DNA of 64,000 bases from Cudoniella acicularis (lineage: Eukaryota; Ascomycota; Leotiomycetes; Helotiales; Helotiaceae). Positions within the stretch are counted from its first letter, which is position 1; each line of letters opens with the position of its first letter. Location of the stretch: positions 33,702 to 97,701 of the forward strand of contig JAAMPI010000017.1 of NCBI GenBank assembly GCA_013054445.1. The letters are read 5' to 3'. This document shows positions 8,886 to 19,600 of this stretch, piece by piece. Made by a program: the position numbers and the translations under genes. The notes under the pieces were generated by a model. It had not been told where the DNA came from, searched no databases, and saw nothing but the letters and a program-made list of their open reading frames with translations.

Positions 8886-10397
8886 ATGACCATGCTCTCC
8901 TATACCACTCTGCAACCTATCTTCATTCTTTGTCTCTTGTATCTCGTTGGGTTAGCCTTCTATCGTTTATATTTGCATCCTTTAGCACACTTTCCTGGCC
9001 GAAAGCTCCATGCAATCAGCGCCCTCCCTTGTGCCTACTACATGGCGAAAGGCCGCCTCCCATTCAACAACAGACTCCTACATGACAAATATGGACCTGT
9101 CGTACGCATCTCACCGAACGAACTTAGTTTCACCTCTGCCCAAGCATGGGAGGATATCTACGGGTTTAAGACTGGAGGCCATGCCCAGTTACCAAAAGAC
9201 CCCATTCATCTAGGATCAGTGGATCCACTGAATGGCTTTGCTCCCATTACCTTGCTAAACGGTGTCGAGCACGGTCGGCAACGTCGGGCGTGGTCCTATG
9301 CCTTCTCTGAGAGAGCATTACTAGAGAATGAGGGGCACATCCAAGGCTATGTGGATAAGCTCATCAACCATCTACGACAGCGAGAATGCGAGGAGGTTGA
9401 CCTGGCCAGCTGGCTCAGCATGACAACTTTCGACATTATCGGTGATCTAGCCTTCGGGGAGTCGTTCGGCTGCTTAGGCAAAGACAATTTGGCTTCGTGG
9501 TACAAATTGAATTTTGAAGCATTCAGAATCGCCGCCTTTGAGCAAGCTACCCGTCGCCTAGCTAGGGTCAACTCGTGGATGCAACGGAGCCTGATGGCAT
9601 TAGTCCCTAATTCTATGAGACAGGGACGCCGCGACCATTTGACTCACAGTCGCGAGAAGGTATTACAACGTCTGGCCAAGGAGTCTGAACGAACGGACTT
9701 CATCCACTATATCCTCAAGCAGAGGGAGCGATTTATGCTAGATGATGCCGAGATCATCGTGAATGGGGCTACATTTATTGCAGCTGGAAGCGAAACCCTA
9801 TCCAACCTTCTTACTGGTTTGGTTGCGCAGTTGCTTTTCAACCCAGACAAATGCGAAAAACTGTGTCACGAAATCCGTTCAAACTTTACCAGGCCTGAGG
9901 AGATCAACTACGAACAGACCAGCAGACTCCCTTTCTTGAATGCTTGTCTGGAAGAGGGCCTTCGATTGAAGCCGCCAGTTGGCGAGGGTCTTCTACGGCG
10001 TGTTCTCAAAGGAGGAGCTAGGATTGATGGATACTGGGTTCCTGAAGGCGCATCAGTGTCAGTCGACCCATGGTCCTCATCGCATGATCCAGCCAACTTC
10101 CGGGACTGCGATGACTTTGTTCCCGAGCGATGGCTAGAAGACGAAGAGCATTACTATGCAGGTGACCAGCCAAAAGCCATGCAGCCTTTCTCGCTTGGGC
10201 CTCAGGGGTGCATGGGGAGAAATCTAGCGTATATGGAGATGAGGTTGATTCTGAGTCATTTAATTTGGCATTTCGACATTAGGAGCACTGATGGGGCATG
10301 GCAATGGGACCCTGCTGGGCAAATGAAGAATCTCAGGGTCTATGTTGTGTGGGAAAAGCTACCATTGAATGTGACGCTGAAGGTAGTCACTACATAA
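8886..10397 (+). CDS. Cytochrome P450 monooxygenase, intronless
   Basis: A 503-aa class II P450 with an N-terminal membrane anchor (residues ~8-28) and the L-H-P-L-A-H-F-P-G-R proline hinge. The I-helix oxygen motif is A-A-G-S-E-T. The K-helix E-E-G-L-R supplies ExxR, F-V-P-E-R-W is the PERF-type motif, and the heme loop F-S-L-G-P-Q-G-C-M-G has ligand Cys442. The overall pattern resembles fungal CYPs of the isotrichodermin C-15 hydroxylase kind. It would hydroxylate or oxidise a hydrophobic substrate at the ER with a reductase partner. It is intact and less AT-rich than the decayed repeats on both sides. A tailoring role for the NRPS product is plausible but rests on proximity alone (3.2 kb from the 3' end of the NRPS). 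The start at 8886 fits the anchor; a second Met lies two codons later. Confidence 0.93.
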   Translation: MTMLSYTTLQPIFILCLLYLVGLAFYRLYLHPLAHFPGRKLHAISALPCAYYMAKGRLPFNNRLLHDKYGPVVRISPNELSFTSAQAWEDIYGFKTGGHAQLPKDPIHLGSVDPLNGFAPITLLNGVEHGRQRRAWSYAFSERALLENEGHIQGYVDKLINHLRQRECEEVDLASWLSMTTFDIIGDLAFGESFGCLGKDNLASWYKLNFEAFRIAAFEQATRRLARVNSWMQRSLMALVPNSMRQGRRDHLTHSREKVLQRLAKESERTDFIHYILKQRERFMLDDAEIIVNGATFIAAGSETLSNLLTGLVAQLLFNPDKCEKLCHEIRSNFTRPEEINYEQTSRLPFLNACLEEGLRLKPPVGEGLLRRVLKGGARIDGYWVPEGASVSVDPWSSSHDPANFRDCDDFVPERWLEDEEHYYAGDQPKAMQPFSLGPQGCMGRNLAYMEMRLILSHLIWHFDIRSTDGAWQWDPAGQMKNLRVYVVWEKLPLNVTLKVVTT

Positions 10398-10589
10398 GGC
10401 GGAGGTTGTTTTTTTCTTGGCAACTGATATGTGGGCGAGGCGGAGCTGGGTGTCCGCTTTTCGGATGGACAGTGGGTCCGAACCCCGGTAGCAGAGAGAC
10501 TGGGAGAGGGTTAAGGCTAGGGGTTTAATTTACCTATGTACTTTCGCCTATAGTTCTGAACCTTGTAACGAACGACAGGGAGTGTGATG

Positions 10590-10885
10590 TGTCACGACCC
10601 CAGATCATGTGATGGGTCACATGATCAGTTCAGGTTCTCAGGAGTTCTGGAACCCGTGACTAGGGGAATGTCGAACTCATAAACTACTGAACTACTACCG
10701 CCACCACCTATATAGCTATATAGTTTTCCTTTATAGAGCTGCGTGCTTAACTTACTTTATATATCTTAGTAAGATAATATTATACTTGATCTACTTAACA
10801 CTTTATTATACGACTAAACCAGTGCCCTACGTGATATAGTATACCACGTGACTACAGAACGTTATATAATATTAGCTAGATAAAC
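10590..10885 (+). repeat. LTR-like repeat, family D copy 3
   Basis: It begins TGTCACGACCCC and follows the same course as the copies at 4611 (plus) and 5555 (minus), including CCTATATAGCTATATAG and GCTTAACTTA. The distal part (ACGTGA..CAGAACGTTATA) matches the minus copy at about 5290. The 3' limit is uncertain. Confidence 0.55.
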
Positions 10886-10914
10886 AGAGGAAAACCGAGA
10901 TCCCGCTATATAGG

Positions 10915-11091
10915 TGTCACAGCGTACGCAAGCAGTGCAAATCAAGTAGTACTCTCTGTTTCTTAGAATTATCGACGAAGAAGAGAAGAAGCTAGATACA
11001 GGAAGGACTGTCGTCTTAAGGGAGCGCAGCTCCTGGACTAGTCCCAGAACAGACTAGCTCGGAACACGTGACTCGCACCAGATCTGTCACA
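10915..11091 (+). repeat. 177-bp TG..CA element with exact 5-bp duplication ATAGG (family A)
   Basis: It starts TGTCACAGCGTACG and ends CAGATCTGTCACA. Flanks are ATAGG at 10910-10914 and 11092-11096. It keeps the TGTCACA ends that are altered in the 7293 copy, so it is the least mutated member. Confidence 0.87.
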
Positions 11092-11135
11092 ATAGGTAGA
11101 GCTTAAGTAGTACGACGATAGTATTAATTAGATAC

Positions 11136-11276
11136 TGTTATAGATCTGGTTTAGGGGTCTAGTCAGGACCGATCACGTGACCTTATATCGTATATATAAC
11201 CTTGTTTCAGACCTCGTCTGAGCTCTTCACCTTAGTATTCTAAGTAATAGATCTACTTTACTACTAGTCTGTTATA
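11136..11276 (+). repeat. 141-bp TG..CA element with exact 5-bp duplication GATAC (family B)
   Basis: It starts TGTTATAGATCTGG and ends CTAGTCTGTTATA, with GATAC at 11131-11135 and 11277-11281. It is the reverse-oriented relative of 6416-6557, showing mostly C-to-T and G-to-A differences. Confidence 0.82.
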
Positions 11277-11517
11277 GATACCTTTAAAAATATATTATAG
11301 AGTATTAAAAAGACTTACTTTATATACGTCGAGGGTTAATAGCGCTAGAAGTTTAAGACTAGTTCTTAATTATAATAGGTATATTAAATATAATCTTATA
11401 CTTTCTTATTTATATCTTTATCTTATAATATTAACTATATTAAAGGTTAAATTTTAAATAATAATTATATTTACTTTTAGACTATACTTATTATCTTAAA
11501 ACTATCTATTATATTAC

Positions 11518-11686
11518 TATAATAGGAAAGTCAGTCGGTTGCTAGGTGGTCACGTGGTTCGTAGACACGTGACCTATACGAAGGATAATAAAAGATGTGT
11601 TCTTAGCTAGCTAGTTCTTCTCTTCTTTATTTAAATCGATATCTATTTAAACTCCTTTCCTTTTAGGTTATATTTGTTCTTTTATA
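11518..11686 (+). repeat. Short dispersed repeat, family E copy 2
   Basis: Reverse-oriented relative of 5591-5749 and 12434-12595, ending CCTTTTAGGTTATATTTG. It abuts the decayed reverse transcriptase at its right side, so it may have inserted into that element. Confidence 0.6.
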
Positions 11687-12125
11687 ATAAGACCTTATAT
11701 TTATAGGCTTTATATCTTGTCTAAAATATAGTTAGCTCTTCTAAGTCTAAATATATCTATATCTAGTAGAAAGCTTAATAGATATTAAGCTTTATAAAGA
11801 TCTTAGCTCTTATTAAAGAAGCGAGAGTCTTGTTAATCAGGGGGAGCGGGTATTAGTCTTTATAAGTAAGTAGTTAAGCTTTTAATAGTCGATATAAAAG
11901 CGTAGACTTCTATTAGGCTTCTTAATAAAGAGGATAGGAGTAGTATAAGAAGACTAACTAGGTTTAATAAAGCCTTTATATAAGTTATTAACTAGATACT
12001 TCTTTATAGTCTCTAGCTCCTTAGTCGTTATCTTATATAGAGGGCTATATCCTAGGTTATTATCGGCTTTAAGAGTGATTTTATAGTCGTATAAGCGATA
12101 TAGAGGTAGGACGTTAGAAGCGGCC
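11670..12125 (-). pseudogene. RIP-degraded Ty3/gypsy reverse transcriptase fragment
   Basis: Read right to left, the minus strand gives a recognisable RT trace: L-P-P-L-Y-R-L-Y-D-Y-K-I, then S-P-L-Y-K-I-T-T-K-E-L-E, then K-G-F-I-K-P-S with a stop, then P-I-L-F-I-K-K and L-R-F-Y-I-D-Y with a stop. After one frame change it continues P-L-P-L-I-N-K-T-L-A, A-K-I-F-I-K-L-N-I and T-R-Y-K-A-Y-K-Y-K-V-L. This is the canonical gypsy order (RPYDHKI, FIRPS, RLCVDYRGLN, YPLPLI, AKIFTKLDL, TRYGAYKYKVLPFG). Stops stand where Gln, Arg or Trp are expected, and Arg/His positions read Tyr or Ile, as C-to-T decay on both strands gives. The element is dead and truncated at about 11670 before F-x-D-D; the family E repeat lies at this border. 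Confidence 0.82.
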
Positions 12126-12128
12126 TTA

Positions 12129-12362
12129 TATTACGGCTCTATAAAGGCACTAGGGCCCTAANGTTANNTAAAGACGTATTTATAANAAGNTANTATATTN
12201 TCGAANANACTAAGCTAAGGAGAGAAGAAGAGAGGTNNNCTTAAAGGGGCCTTATATATAGGAGGTAAGTCTAGTACGGACTAGGACACGTAATAAGGGG
12301 GGACGCGTTAGGTAAGGGGGACGCGTTAGGTAAAGGAGACGCGTCAAACCAGGTCTATAATA
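12129..12362 (-). repeat. Family C element, RIP-altered reverse copy with internal duplication
   Basis: Reverse complement of 5881-6073: GCTCTATAAAGGCACTAGGGCCCTA at its left (25 bp matched, differing by transitions) and CGTCAAACCAGGTCT at its right. A 17-18 bp unit around GGGGGACGCGTTAGGTAA is repeated near 12300-12345, lengthening it. The interval 12162-12239 contains ambiguous bases. Confidence 0.6.
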
Positions 12363-12433
12363 ATATAGACACCTTATACTGTCTACGCAATAGCTAATAT
12401 AGCTAACCTATATTGTCTATAATATAGTATAGA

Positions 12434-12595
12434 AGGACAAATATAACCTAAAAGGGAGGGAGTTTAAATAGACGTTAATTTGACTTAAGGAGAAGAAGCT
12501 AAACTACCCGAGAACACGACTTTTATCCTCTTTCGCGTAGGTCACGTGTCTACGACCACGTGACCACCTAGCGACCGACTGACTTCCCTATTATA
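12434..12595 (-). repeat. Short dispersed repeat, family E copy 3
   Basis: It matches 5591-5749 from CCTAAAAGGGAGGG through GTCACGTG to GACTTCCCTA, and shares the extra ACAAATATAA left extension with 11518-11686. Confidence 0.6.
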
Positions 12596-13611
12596 ATAGA
12601 CTAAGTAGCCGAGCTATCCCGTCTATCTCGCTTAGCTGCTTACCTTACGTAACCTAGTCACGTGACCCTTGTCTTCTTAAGCCGGGCTTAATAAGAACTC
12701 TTATAATTAGCTAAACCCTGGTTCTTTATACTAGTATAGAGGGACGAGAGGCCTCTAAAATAGATATTTAAAAACTAATAACTAAAAGACTCGAATCTCT
12801 AGAAAGGATAGTTATTGTTCTTCTCTAGGAGAGGAGGAGAGAGCTTATATATACGAATATAGTTAAGTACTACGGTACGTAATACAGAACCCTACTTTAC
12901 TAGCGCGTAAACATATAGCCGAGCCTTAGGCCTAGGTTCCTTATATAATATAAAATCGTAATACTATCTCTTATATAGTACTAGTATTATCTTAATACTT
13001 AAACAACTATATTAGAATATCTTATATAGGCTATAGTTCTCTTTCTTTTACTATATTACTTAATTACTTAACCTATTATATATATCTAAATATAATTATT
13101 AATCTTTATAGGTTTTATATATTAATATCTTATTTATTTAATATCTTAACCTAATTCTAAGACTTATTCTAGATATATCCTAAAAAAGTTATTTTATAAT
13201 ATCTATAGTCTATCTATTAAAAAGAATAGTACTATTCTTAAGTTTAAGATATTATCTAACTATATCTAGAAAGTTACTAGCTATATAAAATATCTCTATT
13301 AAGCTACAGCGTCGTACCGGAATGTTGATTGAGGGGCAAAACTGCTATTTATAGTTATCCTAGGCATCCCGTGATATCCTTAGTTGTGCGGCCTAAGGCA
13401 CTCACTTAGCTTGACCGCGGAATTGGGTACGAGTTCAGTAAGTCTTGTGGCTACAGGCGGATGTATGGTCAAAATTGAGATTGCAGCGCAAAGATATGAG
13501 TCTATAGTACTAGCTTACATGTAAAGTTCAAAACAAAATGCCATACAAAACGCCGGACACCGGACAAAGTAAAGGATTCAAAACGATCATACATTCTAAC
13601 CACCCGGTGAT
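12596..13611. other. AT-rich decayed DNA and 3' flank of the NRPS
   Basis: Up to about 13300 the sequence is very AT-rich with stops in all frames. I recognise no protein trace. From about 13310 the composition returns to the gene-like level and forms the 3' flank of the NRPS. Confidence 0.4.
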
Positions 13612-16600
13612 CTAAGCTTGTATCTGCACACTATTCCGGCTCTGTACACGCCGTCGCTTCAGTATGCTGCTACTCCTTCCCCCTTCGCGAAGCCGCAACA
13701 TCTGCGCACAAATCGTAATCTGCTGCCTCATCGACGGCGCCGCAAGGGCATCCTCCACCGACATCTTGATTCCCTCGCGGCTATACTCATGCGCAAACTG
13801 TGCAGCGGCAATGGGGTGTCCCCAGAGGACGTAGAAAGGCGTGTCGAGGGTGAAATATGGACTGAGGACAGTGCCTTTCTGGATGTTCAGCGTCCTCTCC
13901 CAGACGCGTTGCACAATGTCTATGGCCGCGTCGTTGGCAATCATATTACCGGAGGGTTTCCTCGGAATATGTCCTACCATATGCGCCGTTGGAATTCTTG
14001 GTCCCGTAAGAGTATCTTTTGGGGTGAGGGGTAGTAGTGCTTCAGGATTCTTAGAGAAGCTCATGGTCAGGCTACAGAGACGGTCAACTAATCCCTCCAC
14101 GTATGAGGGGGGTAGGACCTTGTCTCCATAGATAATTGTGATGCACAGGTCATCTCCAATTGGATTTGACTCAATGTTGAGCCCTTTTGCATTCTCATAT
14201 GGAGTGAACTGATATGGTGTCCACTTCGTTCCCTCCTCGGTGGCCAAGGGTTTATGGGTGAATGGAAGGGATCGATAATTGACTGAAGACCCAAAAGTGG
14301 TCCAAGTTGGCCAGTCTGTGCATCGATCGATAATCTCGTGCGTACCGAGGAATTCGTATGGCATGTTTACAATTTGCTGATCGACCACGTGACGAAGAAG
14401 CTCAAGGACCGTCTTGAATTTTTCAAATCGAACCCTGAAAGGAATTTTGTTGAGGTACACCCCCGACATATTTTCGATCCCGTCAACTGGCGCGTTGCGT
14501 CCATTGACGAGATCCCCAAAGACAACGTCCGAAGTTCCGGATAATTGAGCTAAGAGAACCGCCCAGGCGCCCTTGAGCACACTGCCCAGGTCGATACCTT
14601 GAGACCGTAATGATACAGGGGAAATAAGCTTCTTGATGATTTTGAAGCCACAGTCATCTTGAAGTAGTCCAGGACGTTTCAGGAATTGTGTAATCGACGC
14701 TCCATTAAGATAATCTGTCCAGTGCTCCACAGCCGCGAGCCTGTTCTGGTCCACGTATTTAAGATACTCGGAAGGACTTGGAGGAGGCGCCAGCTGCTTG
14801 CCAGAATAAAGATCCCGTAGATCGTGAATCAAGACACCCATTGAAATGGAATCGAATTGAGCATGTGGAAGCTTCAGTATGAGGGAGTTATGATCTTGAC
14901 CGTGCTCGATCAGCATAAAGCGAAGAAGACACGCCCCAAGCTCGATAGGACTCTTCATATCCTCTAGGACAAAACTGGAGGGTTGACCTTCTGTGTGCGG
15001 CTCTCCTTGGTGGCGAGTGAACTCAAAAGTTCCAGATTTAAGAACAACCTGAAAGAGCTGCCTCTGGTTCGCCACGAATATCGTGCGTAGTATCGCATGA
15101 CGTTTGATTAACGAGCGGCAGGCGTCTTGAATTCGAGTAATATGCAACGGACCCTTGATTTCGAAGATGAGATAGTTCAAATCTCTGTGGCCCTTCGACA
15201 TTGTCGCAGCCAATGTTTCTGCTTGAAAGCCTGTCGCTGGTAGTATTGTCTCAATCTCAGCGCCTGTGACACCTTCATTAGAGCGAACCAGATCAAGAAG
15301 TTTATGTAGTTCCCTATAGTCCATGTGAACATGCGGGAAATCGCTTAGAGTAAACTCCTTCTCCATGTTTACGAAACGGTCAGCAATCATGCCCAAAGCA
15401 TCCTTTGTTCTCGATATCCATTGAGAGATCTGGCTCTTGTTTTTCATCAGACCGTTGTAACTGAACGAGAACTTAAGGGCACCCTGGAGCACGCCTGCCC
15501 CTATGTTGAATAATCCTGTCTGCTCCAAAACGGCAGCCTGTTCGCTCAAGTTGACATTCAGCGATGTCTGACCCAGCAGCGCATCTTCACGTTCGAGTTG
15601 TTGATAACTTCCAGTATAGTTGAAAACGATCTCCGGATTGTGATGGGCGAACCTTTTCTTACCAACAGGTGTCAAGAAGCGTGAGGCCATGTATGACCAC
15701 CCATTGTTGGGCACCCTAAAGCGTGTATCCTTCACTTGGCGAACAACTTCAACAATATTGTCCCAATCAGCGACATCAATACTCAGTGGGAAGAACGTTG
15801 TGAACCATCCCACCGTCCTAGACAAGTCGATGGCTGTATCCCAAGGCTCTCTTCCATGGCCTTCATTAAATATTACGGGCACTTGACGGGAGAACGTCTG
15901 AGCAAAGGCATAGGTCACCGCCGACAAAAGTAAGTCCAAAGGTTCGGTATTTAGAGCCTCATTTGCAGAGCCAAAGATAGATGAAGTCTGATCCCGAGTG
16001 AGGATAAAGCTCTGTTCAACGGCGTCTTTGACTAGATTTAGTGATTTGGCCATTCCCCAATAGCTATAGTCAGCCGCCGGGACTTTGAACGGTAGGGCTT
16101 GCTCAGGTCGTATGCGATCATTGGCGTATTGAGACTGAAGATTGACCCAAGTTTGGAACGGCAGTGATTTCGGTGCGGAGAGTCTTCCTGATGACAACAC
16201 TTCCTCAAGATCTTGTAAGATGATTCTCCAGGAAACCAGATCGACCACAAGATGATGCGCAGTTAGGAATAGGAGCTGCTGATTTCCAGTAACTATGTCG
16301 TTGCTCGAGTCAAGGTTGAAAAGATTGGCGCCAAAAAGAGGGCCGGACTCAATATTGAGGCTGGCTTGTGAATATAAGATTACGGACTCGATGTAATCAA
16401 GACTTGATATGCCGTCATCTACTTGGAAGAAGTAAGACTCTGAAATATCTTTCGTGGCGAGTTGAGTCCACTTATGCAAGGCATCACTAGATCGCGCAAA
16501 TCGCGCGCGAAGCATGGAATGATGATCGACTACAGCCTCAAGTGCTGTACGCAGTTGCTCTGGTGAGATCGCCCGCTTCGGTTGGAGCAAGAAACTTTGG

Positions 16601-19600
16601 TTGAAGTAATGCCCCGGCTTGGCAAGACGTCCGATGTAGAGCTGTTGGATAGGAGAGAGCTCGAAGGGGGTGTCGGTCTCTTCATGTATAGTTTCAACGT
16701 TCGACATAGGCCCCTCCGTCGTCATCGCGAGCGAGCCAAGCTTTGAAATAGTCTTTTGGCGTAAGACATCCTGAACGGTAATGTTGATATTTTCCATGCG
16801 ACATCTGGTTTGAATCTGAATTGCAGTGATGGAATCGCCTCCAAGTTTGAGGAATGGTTTGTCGACCGTAACCTGATGCTTAGGCAGATTGAGTACATCT
16901 GCCCAAATAGCTTGGAGGCGCCTTTCCATAGGGGACATGACCACACTAATATCCGTCTGTTCGTCGAATAGCTCGTTGATTTGATTGAGGGATGTTTGAG
17001 AGATCTCAGTCATCCATCTCATCACGCTGACCCTGTCCAACTTTCTCGTTACAGTCATTGGTATGTTGTATACTGGACACCATACATTCGGCACCATGTA
17101 GGTAGGGAGCTTTTCAGACAAATAATCTCGAATCTGGGAAACCTTGGCCAGCTCATCCTTGTGTGTATCAGATATGATGTGAAGCGATGAGTCCGTAGGT
17201 GGATCTTCAGTTGCTAGTTTCGCCAATGTGAACACCACTACAAGTTTGCCTCCGCAGGGGCCAGCTTTAGGCGCTACCACGACTGCATACTCGATTAAAT
17301 CATTGTTGCGAAGGTTGTGCTCAACTTCTCCAAGGTCCATGCGCTGACCACGCACTTTAATCTGATTGTCTCTTCGGCCCATGAAAACCAACGTTCCGTC
17401 CGGTTCATACTTCCCCAAGTCTCCAGTCCGATAAAACCGTCTTCGTTGCTTGCTTTCATTATGTAATGACCACTCAGGATCATATATGAAGGATTCCGCG
17501 GTCTTTGCGTTGTTATTTAGGTAGCCCCGGGCAAGCATTGGCCCTTCGATAAGAATCTCACCGACAGCCCCAATTGGCAATAGCTTATTAACATCAGCAC
17601 TGTCTGTAATCCAGATAGCACTTCCAATTGGGGTTCCGATATTGTTGAGGTTTGAAGATCCGGGGACGACTACTTTAGAAGCGCAGCAGATTGTCGTTTC
17701 GGAAGGCCCAAATCCATTTAACAACACCAAGCTTGGGCTCCATTTATCAATATTGTCTTGTCCAATTGGCTCGCCTCCAAGAACGAGGGTTCTTAGATTT
17801 GGTATATCCCGGGGGTTGATGAGACGTGCAAATGTGGGTGTAAGGAAAGCCCAATTGACATTCATCGAATTGACATAGTTGACGAAATTAGTCAGCTTAT
17901 CCTCGTCAGATGGAACACAAACGCAGCCTCCTAAGCATAAGGTTGTGAGGATCTCCAAAGCGCTACAATCGAAAACGTGAGATGCAAATTGCAGAACCCG
18001 AGGTGCGCGGCGGAGATCTACCCCTCCCTCATGGTACTCCATTGAAGAGCCAAAGTTTCGGTGCTCCCATACAACACCTTTGGGCTTCCCCGTGCTGCCA
18101 GAAGTGAAGATGATATAAACAGCACTAGTAGCTGAGATGCTGTCGCAGATACCATTGCTAAGGACACCTTCGGTAATAATTGGAAGACTGTGGATAATTG
18201 ATGGACTAACAACGACAAGTTGATTCGTAAGTCCTAGACATTTCTCCGATTGTTGCTGGGATGTGAGGAGGATTGTGGCACCGGTATCCTCAATCATGCC
18301 TTTCTTTCGGTCGAATGGGTGATCGGGCTCTAGCGGGACACAGACACCTCCTGCTTTGATAATCGCTAGGACTGAGACAATTGTCCACATGGATTTCTCG
18401 AAGCAGAAAGGAACAGATTGCTCAGGCTTGACACCGATATTACAAAGGTGTAGAGCTAATCGAGTCGAGAGTATATCTAGCTCACTATAGGTTAATTCTC
18501 CATCCCACGCAAGGACTGCTTGGGATTTTGGATGAGCTTGAACTTCCTTCTGGAATTTTTGATGGATAAGATCATCCACAGCCTCTGGAATAATGCTGTT
18601 CCATTTCGAGATTTGTTGTTGATTATGATTGCCGAGTCTTTCGGTGTCAATAACACGTTGACTCACTGATTCCAGAATCGACCCAAGAATCACCTGGAAA
18701 GTATCTTCAATGTTTCTTGCATGAGCGTCAGAAATAAAATGCGTCGCATAGGTCATGGTAGCGTCAAACGTGTCGTCTGAGTAGGTGGCGTTAAGTACTA
18801 GTTCGAACTGTTCAAAATTAGGCCCTGAATTCCAATTGACCTTGCGGACAAGGCAATGAAAAGAAAGCAAAGCAAAAAGGAATTACAACTTACGTCACTT
18901 GGGTCGTATCCTGCAACTTGTTCAAAAGAGATACTAGAACCCTGGGCCAGCTCCATAGATGAGCCCTTTTGGATAGACACCCCAGTATTGAAGAGCCTTT
19001 CACTGCCAAAGCCTACCGCATGCTGGATCTCGGCAAGAGAAGATACCTGATGAGGTAAACTATTGATATAGTCGTCTTGGATCTTCTTAAGTACGTCAAG
19101 AATGGACCCTGGCGCGTTCAGGTCGACACGGCAAATAAGCACATTAATCATTGGTCCAAGGCAATCAGCAACTCCCGGTATAAGAAGGTCTCGTCCAGAA
19201 GCTAGATAACCAAAGCAGACAGACTCCTCCCCAGTATATGACTGCAGTACAAGGGCCCAGACAGCTTGCATGACGTTGGAAACTGTGACATCGTTTTTCA
19301 TACAGAAGGATTGCAAAAGACCATAATTGGGAACGGAAACATCGATTGAGTGAAACTCGCGTGGCACATTATCGTCGGTGTGAATACCTGGCAAATGACA
19401 TGACTTGATTTCCTTTAGATATGACTTCCAGTAATCCAACGCTTCTCCAGCAGGTCTGCTTTCGATATACGCGATGTAGTTAGAATAAAGTGGCCCGGGT
19501 GCCTCAACAAGTTGGCCATTATATGCGAGAGCGATTTCTTTGCAAATGAGTCGAGTTGTTACCGCATCAGTGAGGGCATGACTAATCTCTAGTCTGCAGT

